A DNA stretch of 64,000 nucleotides from Baylisascaris procyonis (GCA_037389465.1 JAZARR010000221.1:970501-1034500), one strand, 5' to 3'. Numbered from the stretch's first letter, positions 48,181-62,718 are shown. Notes: a model not told the origin generated them from the letters alone. Program-made: numbers and translations.

Positions 48181-50518
48181 TAAAGCAGGTTTTTACGGCT
48201 TTAACACAAAGCAGTGAGGCCATCGGGTGTTAGCAAGCACAAAAAGCTCTTCCCGTTTCCTCTTTAAAATCTTCTACGCATTCGCAGACATGCAATCGCA
48301 CATTAACAGACATCAGCGCCCACTGTATTGGATTAGATCTCTTTGGAATTAAAAAAAAAACCCTCAAGAATATTCTTGAATTTCAGAAGGAGCAGCTGTT
48401 GCATGTGATCAAGAAAAGATATTGAGGCGGAGCAACATAATCCACGCGATAAAGGCACCACCGCTTAGCAGGAGTCCACTCTTTTTATAACCTTGTTAAA
48501 CTTTACGAGCTTTAGCAATATACTGTGCAAACATGTATGATCGCTTTCATCAGAGATTGATGTATCACGCCCAAATTTGAAGACAGTTGCAGTCCACGTG
48601 GTACTTTGAACACGATGAACAACGATTCACAACTATAGACTCAATATGCCGATTCAGAAATGTTCTACTGCTGACTTTCATTCAAAAAAATTTAAAAATC
48701 TCAAGCTCCTTTTTGTGTTTCATCCGACCAGTGATATTTTTTGCTTTCTGCTGTAAGAAGCCACAAAAAATCAGAAGAGTCTATTTTGAATAATTGAAAC
48801 ACAGTCACCTCGCTAATCGAGCGAATCCATTTAAGTTAAAGCATTGTCTGAGCAAATTTAACAAGACTGGGAGTCCCGTAAATCTGAACTTTTCTTATTT
48901 GCTCGAAACAAACTTTCCCCGCAGTTATATATAATGTGTCCCTCAACCAGAGCGGATAATAGAGAGCAAAATTTTCACAGCATCATATGAATCGGTAGTC
49001 TTTAGAAATAAATCAAAAACGATGCATGAAAGGCCCTTATTAGTCGATATTCTCTTAGCCTACGTAACGACCACTATCAGTATTTTCAGCCTCACCAAAG
49101 AACCATTCAGAGGTGCATATGAAGCCTTGAAACTCTCATATGCATATCTGATAATACTTCAGCAGAAATTTGGTTTTCTAATAATAGTGGAAGGCTCTAA
49201 AGTAATGCAACACATTCACGGTGTGCGATTCACGATTGTTTCTAGAGCGTTTTATCTGTAATTTTTCACAACACATCAGTGAGCTAGAATGTAAATTCAA
49301 AACAAAATACTTTCGTTGCAACAAGAATGGCTTTTGTTTGGACATTCAGTTGCTTCATTTTGAGAGGTTTGCTATCAGATGGTGTTGATATGTGACTCAT
49401 CACTTGAGCTCTGACATTTTTTCTTGCTGTTATTGCATATGGCATCTTTATATCCCTCAGTCATTATTGAAAGACTAAGGCAATCAGCATTGATCTTTTT
49501 CACGCTTCTGAAGTATACTTGATGCGTTGTGAGTAGAGTTATACCGATCGTGTTGAAAATCGAGTATTTTCAAATGTTTCTTAGGCAAACTTATCCCAAA
49601 ACGGTGAAGGCCGAGTGGCTAACTACATTGCATGAACGCATCGCCATCAGTATCCATTCATTAGTTGTTAGGATAATGTTCGAAGAGTAACAAACGTGGA
49701 TCAACCATCGGGAAATTCGGCTATGAGTGAGAATCAATGTAAATACATCGAAAGTTTCATTATCAAATGAGATATCATCGTCAAAAGAGCAAAAACGAAA
49801 GTGACTGAACAAACTTTCATTCCGCATTACCGTCGGAATCTTTGTGGCCTTTATGCGCATTACAAACGCGTCCACAGAACTTTATAATTTTTTGTTTCTG
49901 GGAGCTGTTTTAGCTTGTATCCTTTCACCGACCAGGCAAAAACACCGAAAAGTTCGCAGAGCGGAAAGAAGTATGCTCGATGATTCGTCTCAAAGAATGT
50001 CAGCTAAGACTGCTTCAAGTACAACATAATTTTCAAACGGTTACATGGAACGGGAGACCGCGTGGAGCACAGTTGAATGACTAAAGGATTTTATTCTGAT
50101 AACATTGCAGTGCTATGCACTTCTTTCCAAAATATATGCGTTCGATGCATCGAGGAAACACGCTCATTGCATAGAATGTTTTTTGAAATTTCTCAACGAT
50201 TAAAAGCAAATCGATCACTTATATTATGATCCTTTATTTACTTTTTGGTGAAGTTAAAAAGGGACTTTTAGCGCTGAGTAGAAGCATTTTGCAAGCGTTA
50301 ATCAGAAGAAAGTTCATCTCCGATCGAATGTATAATTGAGCGACTTCCCATGTGATCCATCTCAGCATGTTCATACAACAATGATAATTCTAGATGCCAT
50401 TATTAACATTAAAACTTTTCCTATGTAATGTTACAGAAATGTGCGACAAAATTACAGACAGTATCATGGCTGAATTTCCTTAATATATTTAACTGAAGAT
50501 TAAATAAAATCGGCATAA
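48181..50518. other. Gene-poor spacer
   Basis: Short frames only. A tRNA-like A-box (ggccgagtggc near 49608) has no B-box at the right distance. I see no supported gene here. Confidence 0.45.
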
Positions 50519-50524
50519 TTTATT
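50519..50524 (-). terminator. Polyadenylation signal of the UBXN6-like gene
   Basis: AATAAA on the minus strand, about 20 bases after the TAG stop, overlapping a second AATAAA. Confidence 0.65.
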
Positions 50525-50544
50525 TATTATTTACTCGTACCGAT

Positions 50545-53500
50545 CTACAAGCAGGCTGCATAAAGATATTCACCCGGTATTGCTCCGATTTTCTTTAGGG
50601 AAGAATTTCGCCTTAGCTTATCACCCAGTTTACATTTCAGCGATATCTTGCTAGATGCGATCCCAGTTGCCTTTGACAATTCTTCTATCACTTTTTCGAT
50701 ATCATCTTCTGCATAAAAAACACCCTGAAAACTTGTATAACAGATGGCGGGAATATGTAAAAAAAAACTTAATGATAATGCTTTGCAATAATTTTAGTAA
50801 ATTTTCAAGTAAAATTTAACGCTATTTCAGAAGCTGCATCTATTAAATGATTATATAAATAGCAATTTTTCATGTTAATCCCATATTTATATCAGCTGAA
50901 AATTATATACAATATGACACTCCACAACCAACAACAACGTTTCGCTCTTCCAATTTTGAGTTATGAGTAACAGCAATATTTAATGCATGATATGTCATCA
51001 TGCGGGATTTGTTTGATATATGCCAAGTCAAACAAAAAATGACAACTACAAATAAGAATGCGATATGAGAGTCATTTCATTTTTGCATCATTATGTTCTA
51101 CATGGACAAAGGCAAGCAGAGAAACTTCTTGGGGAGAATTTGGATAGGCTGAAGCAATAAGTATGAAGTGTTTTGGATGTTTAAAAATGTATTTTCTTAT
51201 TTTGAAGGTAAAATGAGTTTTTTGAGGAAGAGCCTTTGTTGATGTGAAAATATTCCTGTTCTTTAGAGGTTTATTTTTAGGAAGATTTATTTGAAAAAGA
51301 AAACGCTTTATTGAAAGTGAGTTCACACAAAATTTGGCGGTATTTATGAGAAAGTTTTGACACCGCTTTGAAAATATAACACTTCTGAAAAAACAACACT
51401 AATGCATTTCGCAGCACAAATATTGTTTATATCTCCACATTTCTAAAAGTTTGGCATTTCCAAAGTTTCTAAATTTTCCGTTCGTTTCTGGAAAACTTGA
51501 CAAAATTCGAATTTTGAAAAATTACATCCAATATACTTTTGAAAATCACATGGACAGGTTCAAGCCTGATTATAAAGTAACACATTCACATTTATCTATA
51601 GACGTGAAGTAAAGAACAACCGTTACATAACGCTTGTATATCAGTAAATATTACGCTAGCCAATTGGTTTACTGTAACTGAACGATAAAGAGTTGCAATT
51701 TTAATTGAAAGGTAATTAAGAGTAATTTAATGCGCTCGAAGTTGATCCTCAGCTAGAAAGATGAATGCAATTTTGTAGTTGCTAGCCTTACCTGCCATCG
51801 TGCTGAATTTGGCATTTCGATTCGAATAAAAGAAAACGGGAATTCCACATTGCAAAGTTGCCGATCGACATGCTTACGCTCTTCACGTAAATTTTCTATA
51901 CTCGTTTCCACAAGATGCTCTCCCTGCAATTCCAATTTCATATTCCTATGAAGATGAACTTCATATGCAGTAGTTTGTTGATGAGCTCAAATGGTCGTAT
52001 GCTGACTTCTCTCTTGCACATCTATCCATTGAGGATGCTATCATTGCTAAGATCAGAATAGGTCAAGAAATTCAATCAACATGCTTTGTAATAAAATAAG
52101 CAATCCATTTTAAAACAATATTAATATTGTGGATACGACCGAATAGAATTAACAATCACCGAATAAGTGGTATCACTTCGAACTTACTTACTATATTCTT
52201 GGAAGGTATCACTCTTATATATTCACTACATCAATGTTTGCTATTAATCGCATATAGCATTTATTTGTACTTCGTTCATGCATCACAGTCTACATTTTCA
52301 CGAATTTGAACCTGAAAGCAGCTAACTTCCTCTAGATAACTTAGTTCATACTTTAGACTAGATGTGCTCATGACGCTGTTGACCCTCTAGGTTTAAATAT
52401 TGCCAACATCTTAAACGTACGATTCTGGAAGGCCCATTTTTGTGCCTTGAGCTTGGAATCTTTATGGTACTTGAAAAACATTGAATTTTATTGTTTTTTC
52501 ACTGTCATAATTGAATTGCTCAGCCTTTCCCACCAATAAACCGACTTGTAAAGCGTTGGATCTTGTGTTAGGAAACGTGACGGTAACGGACCGATCGAAT
52601 TTCGAGCGGAAACCGAAATTTCGGTCAGCTTTTATCGACCGAAGTTTGGTTCCATTTTTCGGACTTTTCAGACTGCAACTGAAACCTGTTTTCACCACAA
52701 ACGACTTCGTTCGAAAACTCAAAGAAATTCTCGGAATTCCATTGGTCGCAGACGAAATTTTGTTTTGCTGGATGTTCTCTATCGGTAAGTGATCGAATAA
52801 ATTTTTGATTCGTTATCTGCGCTTGTTTTGAGTCGTATATTGTGACATATCAAGAATACAACGAATGCTGAACTTGAAATAATTCAAGTCAGCTAATTCT
52901 TGCATATTGTTTAAATGCGCTATTACCGCCGACGTTCGAGGCCACAGCAACATAACAGATTGTAGAAAACCCCGTTCACAGCATATTCACTTCACCTTTT
53001 TCTTAAAAGACCAATAAAAACAGAGGAGCATGGTTGTCTACCTGTAGAGGTGTTCTAAAAGTGTAGAATGATGCGGGAAGATGAGCGTTTAGAAAATCAT
53101 CACTGGATGCTTTCTCGCTGTCGACTAACGACAGAGAGCGGTCCAATTTCAGTGCAACGCTGTTTTCATCGGAGTCGAGTATATTTGCAAAAGAACTCAT
53201 CTGCCCAGTTGAAGAAGCCAACTGATTTTCATCAGCTATAAATGCAAAGCCTCTCTTATGTTTCTGCAATCAATATGAGGATATTAGTAGTGAGCGCGAT
53301 AATCACGTAGAAAGCTCACATCAAATTTTACTGACGGGTATTTCAACATCGCGATAAACGAAGTGATTAGAAGCTGTAAAAAATTAAATCGAATAAGAAG
53401 CATCTTTAGTACGCTCAAAAATCGATCCAAAGTATATTGCAGTACTTGATAAAAACAGACTTTAGAAGAGAAAAAACTGCCTACTAAAAATTTCACTGAG

Positions 53501-56500
53501 CCTAAACCGAGTCTGATTATATACAGGCACAGTGAACAAAAAGCTTTTTAGACTTGCTCGAAAAAATGAAACGAAGAAATGTTCTAAGCAAAAATGGAAC
53601 TGAAAGAAACGATTGGACGAAACAAAACGAAAACTGAACTAAATGCTCTAAAATATGCAAAGTCAGACTTTTTCAGCAACTCAATGGGCTATTAGTTAAT
53701 AAACGGATCCTGAATACGGTGTTTCCAAGCATTGTGCTAAGAATAATTATCAGATGTGCACTCCAAAAAATTATGAGGCAACGATCCGAGAAAGCAGAAG
53801 GACAAATGAACAAATCGAGTGCTAGACTAGCTCTTTCGCTGCTCAACCGCCATAGAAACCTTCAGTTCAAACTAAAAAAAACTGCTTCTCTGAGATGAGG
53901 AATGACTTCGCCCACTAAGGCATCAATCGCTTTTCAATTATATGCTCGATTTGTAGAATTATATCAGACAGGATTTGCAAACCGTCTGACTTCTTTCTCC
54001 TACCTCTGCAAGTACTTTTTGCTTACAAAGCTTTTAATTTTACGTGTTTCACTAATCTCCCTCTACTGTTCGGCGTCTCCTTACCTCCACCAACTCTATC
54101 ATTGTGCGACTCAACCATTCGATTACGTGTTATCTCCATTCACGAGAGGAAATATCTAAGATTTGCCAACGTCATTGCACTCATATTGATGGGGTCGTTT
54201 ATGACCTTCGTTCTTATCTTACCAGTTATATCACGCAATGCCGACCATCCAGCAAAAATGCCTGGTGTTGATTACTTATCATCCGGACGTTGTCGGTGCA
54301 ACACATATGTAATCGTTAGCAATTCACAGTATGCTGATTCACGACGCTATTCATCGATCCTGCAGTCCCAGGTAACTCTCAGAATGGGTTCTGGAACTCA
54401 ATAATAAATAGCCAAACGTACCTCACGATGGTATCCAAATAAACCGAGCGCTTCTTCTGCATAGCGAAGTTCGAGAATTCGAATAAATTTCGCGTTAGAG
54501 CATGACAATATGTGATACTTTTTGTTTTTGACATCATTTGCAACACGTTTCACATGTCTAAAATATGTGCGTTATTTGCGATTTATTAGTACTACTGATC
54601 ATTTATCAAAGTATCTGATCATTTCCGTTTGAAATCAGATAGGTGACGAATTGCATTCCACTGTACTTGTGGCTTTAAAATATTTTTGATTAGTCGCAGA
54701 GATCTGGCCTCTTTCTCCCCTCTTGGCCATTTTCGGTGATTTTATGATCAACCTGGTTTGTTTTGTCCCCACATCTCATGTCTGTTTCAAATATTTATTA
54801 GTTTAATATCGCATTTGATTGTAACTTATATCTGCCATGAAATAAAATTACCTAAGGTGCACCCACAGATTTGCTGAATCACACTGAGAATAAAAAATTA
54901 GGACACTTAAAGTAGACGAAATAGAAAGTGGGCTAATCATGAACATTTTGTGATTGCAGCCCTTCGCTCAGCTAGCTTGATTAAAAATAGGTGTAAAATT
55001 CCTTGAGTGATTTATAAGAAGCTGTGAAAAAAGGCAGTGAACAGATCGGAGAGCAACATCATCGCATAGTTCGAAAAAGATCGGCTGATAGTAGGTGGGG
55101 ACTACTGGACGCCAGCCGTAATAAAAAAAAAATAAAAAAAGGTACACCAAACCAGCATAAATCCTTGATTACGTAATGCTACAAAGTGAAACGCTCAGTC
55201 ACGCTCCGCGACATTTTTATTCACCGCATTGTCCTCCATCCCTTCCCCGTCCCAAAGACGAAGCGTATACTGATTGGGACAAAAATAAATGAGAAAAATC
55301 GATCCATGTTGTGAGATGCAATTCCTTTAGATCACTGCGTGACGAAAATGACGATAAAAAAGTCGATGCTTAATTGCAAAATTGTTCTCACCTTTCTGCA
55401 GCCTAAAAGTAGGAGTATGGAACATTCTAGCGTTTAGAATCTAAAATTTTTTATGGACTTGAGCTTTGCATGCGAACGAGTACTTGCAGATGCGACTGGA
55501 TGAAATCGGTTTGATAGGGATGAAGGATATAGGTTCCTATTCATTCGTAGAAGGCAACATTAGGTCGCTCAAAGCAGTTGTTTTGACTTCGACTTCCTTA
55601 AAACTGAACGTTTGCAAAATTCGTCTCATTGCAAAGAAACTTTTGACGATAAATCTTGATCGGTTGGCCTACGTTCAACGTATTTCTTGGATAAAGTTTC
55701 GAATCCTTTAGGGATAAAGATAGGGGCAAATTGCCTGAAAAAAAAACGGCTATAGATTGCTGGTTTGCACGCTATTTCCCATATCGGAGTGTACTATTTC
55801 GTTTCCAAGAAAAGAGATTATCTCATTGACTCTTCAATCACGCACGACTGTCAGTTTATCGCAAAGAGATTATCTCAACCACCTGTTACTAAGATATATG
55901 GCAGTATGCAGTTTACTAAGTTGCTATCATTAGCTGTTGTAACACTACGTTATGCGTCATAATTTTTATATAAATTAATATAATTTTACGACAATACCAC
56001 TGAACTTCCTTTCACTCATCACTTTGTCGCATTTCCTTCTCTATTTCAGTTGGAAAATGAACAACTTTTTTTTTCGGTATTGCTTAACAATTACACCTTC
56101 AACATTTTGAGATTGAACTGGTCGCTACAACTTAGTAAACCTCTAGTTTTCGTCTTCAATGGCCTTTCATTGATTGCCTTGTGTAATAAAATGGACACAT
56201 ATGGACGTAGAATGGAAAAGTTGTTGTCGGAAAGTTGAAAAAAAGCTTCAACTTTCGGCGACAGCATATTTGATGAGTAATTCATAATTTGCCATGATTT
56301 CTTTGGGATGTTTTTGATTTTTCATGAGATCTTATTTCACGCGATGGTTTGCTTCAACACATTTCTCAGTGCTTCCACTAGTTCAATATGTAGAGATCCG
56401 AACTATGAAATAGTGTGCGATCTCATGGATGAAGGAGTTATTAAAAATTTTTGTTGTTGATGGCTAAGTATTGAGCAAGAGTAATCGATTGATTAGAAAA

Positions 56501-57602
56501 CTATTGAATTTTCCACTTGAGCTTTCTTGTTTCAAGGTATTGGATTCTTACTTGGCAAGCAGTGAGCTAACAAAAGTTTGCCCACTTTTCGAAACATATT
56601 CAAATGGCGAATTCAATATGTCTTAACCCACGTCTGATCACTGCGAAGAATGACCGTTGGTTCATCAGCCAAGAAATGCATGGCCTTAACCACAGTAAAA
56701 TGCTATTCTTATTATACGTCATGCTGAATTGTGTTGTTAGACGTCAAACCTTTTAAGAAGAGCGATAGCATCTCCTTCATTTGTGCGTGATTGCTGATTG
56801 AATATTATGAGCTTATAAGCGCAAGCAACTTCCTTCGGATATTTCTAAAACAGATTAACATAAAACGCCTTCTGGAGGTTTGGGACAGGAGGCAGTCTGA
56901 TGGATAACGTGCAGTGCTGTTCAACGACTGATTAACGCATGTGAAAGATGAGGCGATGCTGCTTACAATAAAAAGAGAAAAGCAAATGACGAAGAGAGTG
57001 TGCTCTTTTAAATAATAAATAACTTCACTGATCTTTTATTGCCAACATATGGAACTAATAATGAGAGAATAGCTTCCTAATCCGACACAACTTTGAATTC
57101 ATTATTGATTGCTAAGTGAGCGCAACAATGTGCTTTCTTCTATTACAATCAATCGCACTTCCACTATCAAACTTTTTGCTGATATTTTTATAATTAGCCG
57201 GGATCCAAAACACATGCTTTAAATAATCTGCGTTTAACTATCTACTATTTCATAGCTCTTTAGATGTATTTACGAAGTGATAGAGGGCTCTCTCACAATA
57301 AAATTCACTGTAACTATTCTCACTGACTAGCAAGCATTTGAATGCATGATCCGCATGTTCAATAAATTCTTTGAATCATTCTCAAATTAAATCTCAGCAA
57401 AAAAATTGCTTTGATTGTTTTGACAAACCTCATTGAGCAATTGACATATAGCATCTTCTAGATTTCTTCGCCCAAACTTTACACCAGGAAAGAGATCGCT
57501 CGTATAAAATACATCACTGATGATCGTTGTAGTTTTGTTGACATGCAGATTATTTTGCTTTCGCTCAATCATATCCAGAAAAGCTGCTATCGGCCGATGA
57601 AT
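50545..57602 (-). CDS. ubxn-6: UBXN6/UBXD1-like p97 adaptor (PUB and UBX domains), 5' end missing
   Basis: Seven exons read in one continuous frame: 57602-57429, an 11-nt exon 55402-55392, 54557-54422, 53373-53320, 53263-53042, 51923-51792 and 50724-50545 (TAG, then AATAAA). They encode 302 residues plus a missing N-terminus. Residues 48-107 match a PUB domain (KKYHILSCSNAKF, then EEALGLFGY), which binds the C-terminal tail of p97/VCP. A linker follows with LPASFYTF, corresponding to the linker motif before the helix in UBXN6. A charged helix (ENLREERK) leads into a C-terminal UBX-type ubiquitin fold (QGVFYAED, later IPGEYLYAA). The UBX domain lacks the FPR loop, as in UBXN6. Domain order and these motifs fit UBXN6 better than any other PUB protein. 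Role by family: p97-dependent endolysosomal and ER protein quality control, cytosolic. The exon at 53373-53320 (18 residues) is the weakest part. N-terminal exons were not identified. Confidence 0.75.
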
Positions 57603-60314
57603 CTAAGAGTATATGGATTCTACCGTGTTGAAGGTGCATGCTACGATCATAAGCAGATATCTATCTATTCGGATTGTTATACTCATATTTCTAATGTCTT
57701 CAGACCATTCTCTATCTGCTAAATATCGTAAATGAGCATTCACTACCTAGTGAAAACGAAAGATTTTCTTCGGAAGTGAGAAAAAATCAAGCTCACAGTC
57801 GATTAGCCGTCGTATTTCGAACTTGATCAGCCCTTAGGAATCGCTAGATAGCGAAACTAAATCGAAAAAGATACGGCTTCATCGGCACGCTGTAGCTATT
57901 GTCAGCCGCCCTGCCATTAAATTATGCAAACTACAAATTCAAAAAATTTGCTGAAATTTTCTGATATTCCTTCGAAGCATCTCATTATATATCTGCCTTA
58001 TATACGTGCCTAAAGAAGCATGCTGCTTAGAATGTATAGAAACATCGAATCGGTCATTTTGACCTACCGTAATTTTCCACTACGATCAAAGATTGACTAC
58101 ATCCTTTGTGAAAATACTGCTAAAGAAGCTTTTTCACTCTGTTGTGATTTTTTCGAACACTTCAACATTTTTTACGCATGAGAAGGCTATAGAGGTCTTA
58201 GCAGCATAAAGCGACGAAATTATTTGTGAAGTATTTGGAGAACAGAAAATTTTTGAAGAAGAATTCATCAACTTGCAATAAATTATGAGTCGCATACTTC
58301 AATGCCATTTTTTTTCAACTTTGCTTTCTATACAATAACGTTCGTGCAACAAATTTATTTAAATGTGCAAGCAGATAGCCCCTTTCTTCTATTGTCCAAA
58401 TGACAGAACCAAATGACCGAATAACCAAACGCCTTGCAAAGACTTGTGAGAGGAAAATGTCCATATGCTTTCATGTGCCTTTGAGCCGAAGAGGCGATAA
58501 ATAATGGAGATGGGATTCATACCGCCATAGAAGGAAGTCGCCGTCCTAAGTGAGTGTATGTTAAACAATAAATGTCTTTCTTTTGCTGTTATAATTTTTG
58601 ATAACAAGCGAATGTATATGCAAAACAGGATGAAAGCACTCTTCTTAACGAATACTGAGTAAAGTACGATAACTGTGACCTATTCAAAGATTCAGTAATT
58701 TTCTGCATCCTCCACTGACTGCAATAATTAAGAATTTTTTTATCTGTGCTCCCTCCCTTGTGCTGCGTCTATGAAAAAATCTTTGAGGGAGTTATTGACT
58801 TGGAATGTTGTCTTTTTTAATTTGGGATATTGTAATTTGGGATGTTAACTTTGAGAGAATGTCACAGATATATACAACTTATATCAACAATACAATTTAT
58901 ATGCTATTGATGGCAAGTTGTGTATCAATTCAAACTTATCGATTTATAAGCACAGCTGCTTTCCCTTGCTCATTTTTGCTGATCATCGACTTTTACCACC
59001 AGCTAGCTGTGCACAAAAATTGCTGAGTGTTTATCACTAGATTTTAAAAATCAGAAAAAAAATTTCTCTCATCATTAGTATGTCAATGAGATGTACATAA
59101 AAGACACAATGAGTCATTTCATTAGAGGCGAAAATCGCAAAAACGAAAGCAATTATTAACAACAATATTCGTCGAATAGTGATCAGATCGATGAGATTTC
59201 ATCGTTATGACTGCTCTTTTATTGCCATTTTCCATTATTCATGCGATGTTCTAACTTCCTCAATTACTTGAGTAGAGCATTCTTTGGAAGCCATATGACT
59301 GGATGCTTGTGTATTTGCATGGCTGCTTTAATTCGGAAACTAATGAAGCCAGAGATGCAAAATTTGGTGGATCTAATATACATTACCGGATGAACTAGCC
59401 TATATTCATCTGCACTATATTGATTATTTTAGTTCGCATTTTATTTTGATCATACATTACCGGATGAATTAGCACATATTGATCAATCGGTTTTGAAAAG
59501 AGTTATAGCAGCTTATTACTTACAAAAGCCTCCACTTTGTATCCATTCAAACTGTCATTGAACATCGATCTCATTACAGGTGAGGATTTCATTGTATGGT
59601 TTTCAACGAGCGGTCGGATCGCCTAAAACAAGAATGCATCATTGCATACATTTCATCGCTTGCCAAAAATTTCTTAAAAAGTGCACCTCATTGCAGAATT
59701 GCATACTGTATCAGTTACAGTGGCACATTTTTTCCACATTTTTATATATTTTTACTCATCTGCAATGCTGACAGTTGACAAATGTTTTGTATTTATCGCT
59801 ATTATGACAGACAAATGCCACTGGTATGAGAGTCCAATATTTGCTCCATTCGTGTTACATTTTTTGGATTTGAAGGTTGAATTTTGTGTTCTTTCGCTCA
59901 ACTAGTACACCATTTCTCTGGCTGTTCTTCGAAAGACATGTTCTGACGAATTTTCTGAAAATTTTTTATCATGGGAACATTTTCTCTATTTGTACAAAAT
60001 TTCCTCAAAATTTCATATCCATTCAAAAATTGACTGCTGAAAGGTTCGAGTTTTCTGAAAAGCCTTTAAGAACGAACTTCAAATGCAAATGAAGAGAGAC
60101 AAACAGCATTGGAAATATATAAAGGTAAATTGGATTGTTCAGATTTTTTGCTCTGCACAGCTCCAGCAGTGAATTTTCAGGACTATCACAGCTAATTTTG
60201 CCAAGAGCGTGATGAAAGAGGTGTCTACCTATGCAATTTCTGTGAGGGGTAAAGATACTTATGTCTCATATTTTAACTAATATAATCTTTCTCTAAATTC
60301 CAGAATGAACTTAC
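57603..60314. other. Probable intron or 5' region of the UBXN6-like gene
   Basis: The first recognised exon starts in phase 0 with an acceptor (ctcttag), so at least one exon must lie upstream. A possible small exon near 57783-57830 (acceptor ctatctag, donor gtgagc) does not fit the phase. Nothing else convincing seen. Confidence 0.4.
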
Positions 60315-61001
60315 TTCGATGTTTGTTCTGCGTTCTCAATACTTTGTTTCATAAAGGCTGAACTAAAAAAGAAAATGAAGAGACCATTTTCTTTGAATTA
60401 AAGCGTTAAATTTTGGACAGTAGCGAATTTCCATACAATGGTCGGAATATGCAGAATAATTTTCTTCAATAATTGCAGCTTCTTCTTTTTCGTCAAGAGA
60501 TATGTAAAACTATACTGAAAAAAGGCCCATTTCATGCATCTTTGGACGATCTAAAATAGGACAAGAGATGCCAAGACATAAGTTACGAAAAAAAACATAC
60601 CTTTACCTCTAAAATGATTGATGCAGTGCCCCTAATGAAGCCGACGAGAAATGCAAACGGAGTTTTTGCATTCGGTGCTGAAATGAACCGTGGAAAAATC
60701 TACAAAATTCATTGATTTCCGCATGAAAGTGACAATAAAAAAGAAATAAACGAATTATTTGCATATTCACGAAATTTCCAGCAATCTGAAACGATTTTGC
60801 GCTGTTATGCCTATAACATACTGACGATTTTCTTCATCGGCACATATTTCACCAAAAAAAGCTGATTAATAGACAGCAAGAGCAGAACTTCACTAGAAAC
60901 TCTGTGTGAAAAGATGAGAGCTGAAATGTCGTTGGTTGTGGCTACTCACCCTTTGCGTTGAAGTTTTCAAGTTGACGAATTAGATCAAAAGTACCAAATA
61001 G
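60315..61001 (-). CDS. Candidate exons of an unidentified membrane protein
   Basis: Exon 61001-60950 (acceptor tatatgcag, donor gtgagt) codes LFGTFDLIRQLENFNAK and joins in phase to exon 60677-60601 (acceptor catttcag, donor gtatgt), which codes a hydrophobic segment with FAFLVGFIRGTASIILE. Further down, 60357-60315 has an acceptor and a perfect donor (gtaagttc), but its phase does not follow directly, so an exon between is missing or misread. It could be the 5' part of the UBXN6-like gene or, more likely from its hydrophobic content, a separate gene. Not identified. Confidence 0.45.
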
Positions 61002-61457
61002 CTGCATATAGGAAGCTCAGTACGGTAGAAGAGTATGAAGACCGTTTACCTGGTTTACATCTACAGGCAACAATGAAGCAAAATAGAGATTCACCAGTGA
61101 TTAGGTTCAAAACTTTGAATCTCACAAAATCTAGCTTTTCTGAAAATATCTGTGCAATGGTAGAGTTGTCCGTGAACCTGCTGGTCGACTGGAAACATTT
61201 ATACTTCGAGCAATTTTAATCAATTGCAACGAAAGTGCTCCTTATTGAATAACAGCAATAATTTCTAGATGCATTTTAATTTGTCACTTTCTCAAAACAT
61301 ATTATCGATATAATTAATCTTTCAAACATATTTTTATTTTTGAAAATAACACTTCGTTTATGTTCTTCAACTAAAACTGCAACCCCTATAGGAAAAAAAT
61401 TTAGAAAAATCTCTCAGTGACTAGTTTGAATTATACAGAAAAATTTTAAAATAGGAT

Positions 61458-61730
61458 TTAGTTGTAGCCGCGGATATTATTTCGAACCGTATTTTCCATG
61501 CTTTTCAGGAGTTGCGCATTTTTGCGTCTTTCTACCTCAGCAGCCTTTATCCAATATTGCCACCGGAAGGTATCCATCGCGGCTATGCGACAATCGGTTG
61601 CTTTGGTTGTGTTGACTTTTGTGATCACATCGAACGCCCTTGATATCTGTCTCGTCCTGCGCACGGATGCGAACACCTGTTTTGGATGAAGCCGCACATG
61701 CGCTCTGCACCACCTCTTGCAAATTTCAGG
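61458..61730 (-). CDS. Candidate terminal coding frame, basic protein, unidentified
   Basis: An open frame of about 90 codons ending TAA, GC-rich compared with its flanks, coding a charged, mostly basic sequence (WIKAAEVERRKNAQ near the end). No ATG in good context and no clear acceptor. The opposite strand and a second minus frame are also open here, so the composition alone may explain it. Confidence 0.3.
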   Translation of the reverse strand, partial: PEICKRWCRAHVRLHPKQVFASVRRTRQISRAFDVITKVNTTKATDCRIAAMDTFRWQYWIKAAEVERRKNAQLLKSMENTVRNNIRGYN

Positions 61731-62104
61731 TGATTATTTTTTTGAAATTGTCAGATTATCTAAATTATTCCATTTCAAACGTAAAGCAGTCAAATTTATT
61801 GCATACTGAGGCGCAGAAATATTCGCGTATATGAAAACGGCACTTGCCGCAGAGCTCCATCCGACCCTTGACTATATGCATTTACTTCCGGTGTACCTTA
61901 TCTTTGGTGTTTATTTTTCGATACGGCAGTGCAGGAAGTTTCATTTCAGAAACAGGCTTCGGTCCAAGCTCTTTTCATGACCGTCTTTATCTCACTGCAA
62001 AATTTATTCTTATAGCTAATAAAATTCAGTTAATGTGCTTATTGGGATGTCAGACTAGGTGTCGCTGATACTGCATAGCTTAAAGTGAGGCTGCAGCAAG
62101 CAAC

Positions 62105-62209
62105 CTTTGGTAGATGGTGACGCGAATTTCCGTGTAACTGCGCCTTCGCCATGCAGTTGACAACGTTCGTACAGGTTTCAGTTCCTTCAGCATTGACGGA
62201 AATATATAC
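62105..62209 (-). CDS. Candidate exon, unidentified
   Basis: Thirty-five codons between an acceptor-like ttaatccaag and a gt donor, phase 0 at both ends, coding a sequence with two cysteines (ETCTNVVNC) and polar residues. It reads like a real exon, but the acceptor is weak and no partner exon was placed. Confidence 0.35.
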
Positions 62210-62718
62210 CTTGGATTAATTCACAGTTATGAGGTGAACCCTTTAGAACCTTTTCATGCTTATTACTTTCCCTTAGAGTCAAGCAAAAAGGCTCGGCGGA
62301 TCTGGTCAAAATCCTTATAAAAAATCTTCTGCAACATTTTTGTAATACTTTTGCTTGTCATTGCATCTTAGCATGCAATACTATACGCATCACACGGTTA
62401 CGATGTGAACACTGAATCAACTGATTTATCTATTTCACGTCAATTTCGCTGCAAAATTGTCTCACATATTAAACATGCATATTATGCAAATATATCCGTA
62501 ACCTATAATCGCAATACGTAGCAATTGATAGAAGCAATAGAACTTAATAATACACCAAAACGTATTGCTATAACTCCTGGCAGAAGGTTGAAAATACCAA
62601 TCAGGACACAAACGCCGTCTTAATGCTTCGACAGATTTTTGCGAAATTTTTGTAAAAACCTTTGCCTCTTCCGCTTCATTAATATTTTAATTGCACTCTA
62701 ACTATTAGGAAAGTTTTC

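Noticed and set aside
49600..49660. tRNA-like A-box (ggccgagtggc)
   Set aside because: No B-box and no acceptor-stem pairing at the right distance.
57783..57830. Small exon candidate upstream of the UBXN6-like gene
   Set aside because: Only one frame is open, and its phase does not join to the next exon.
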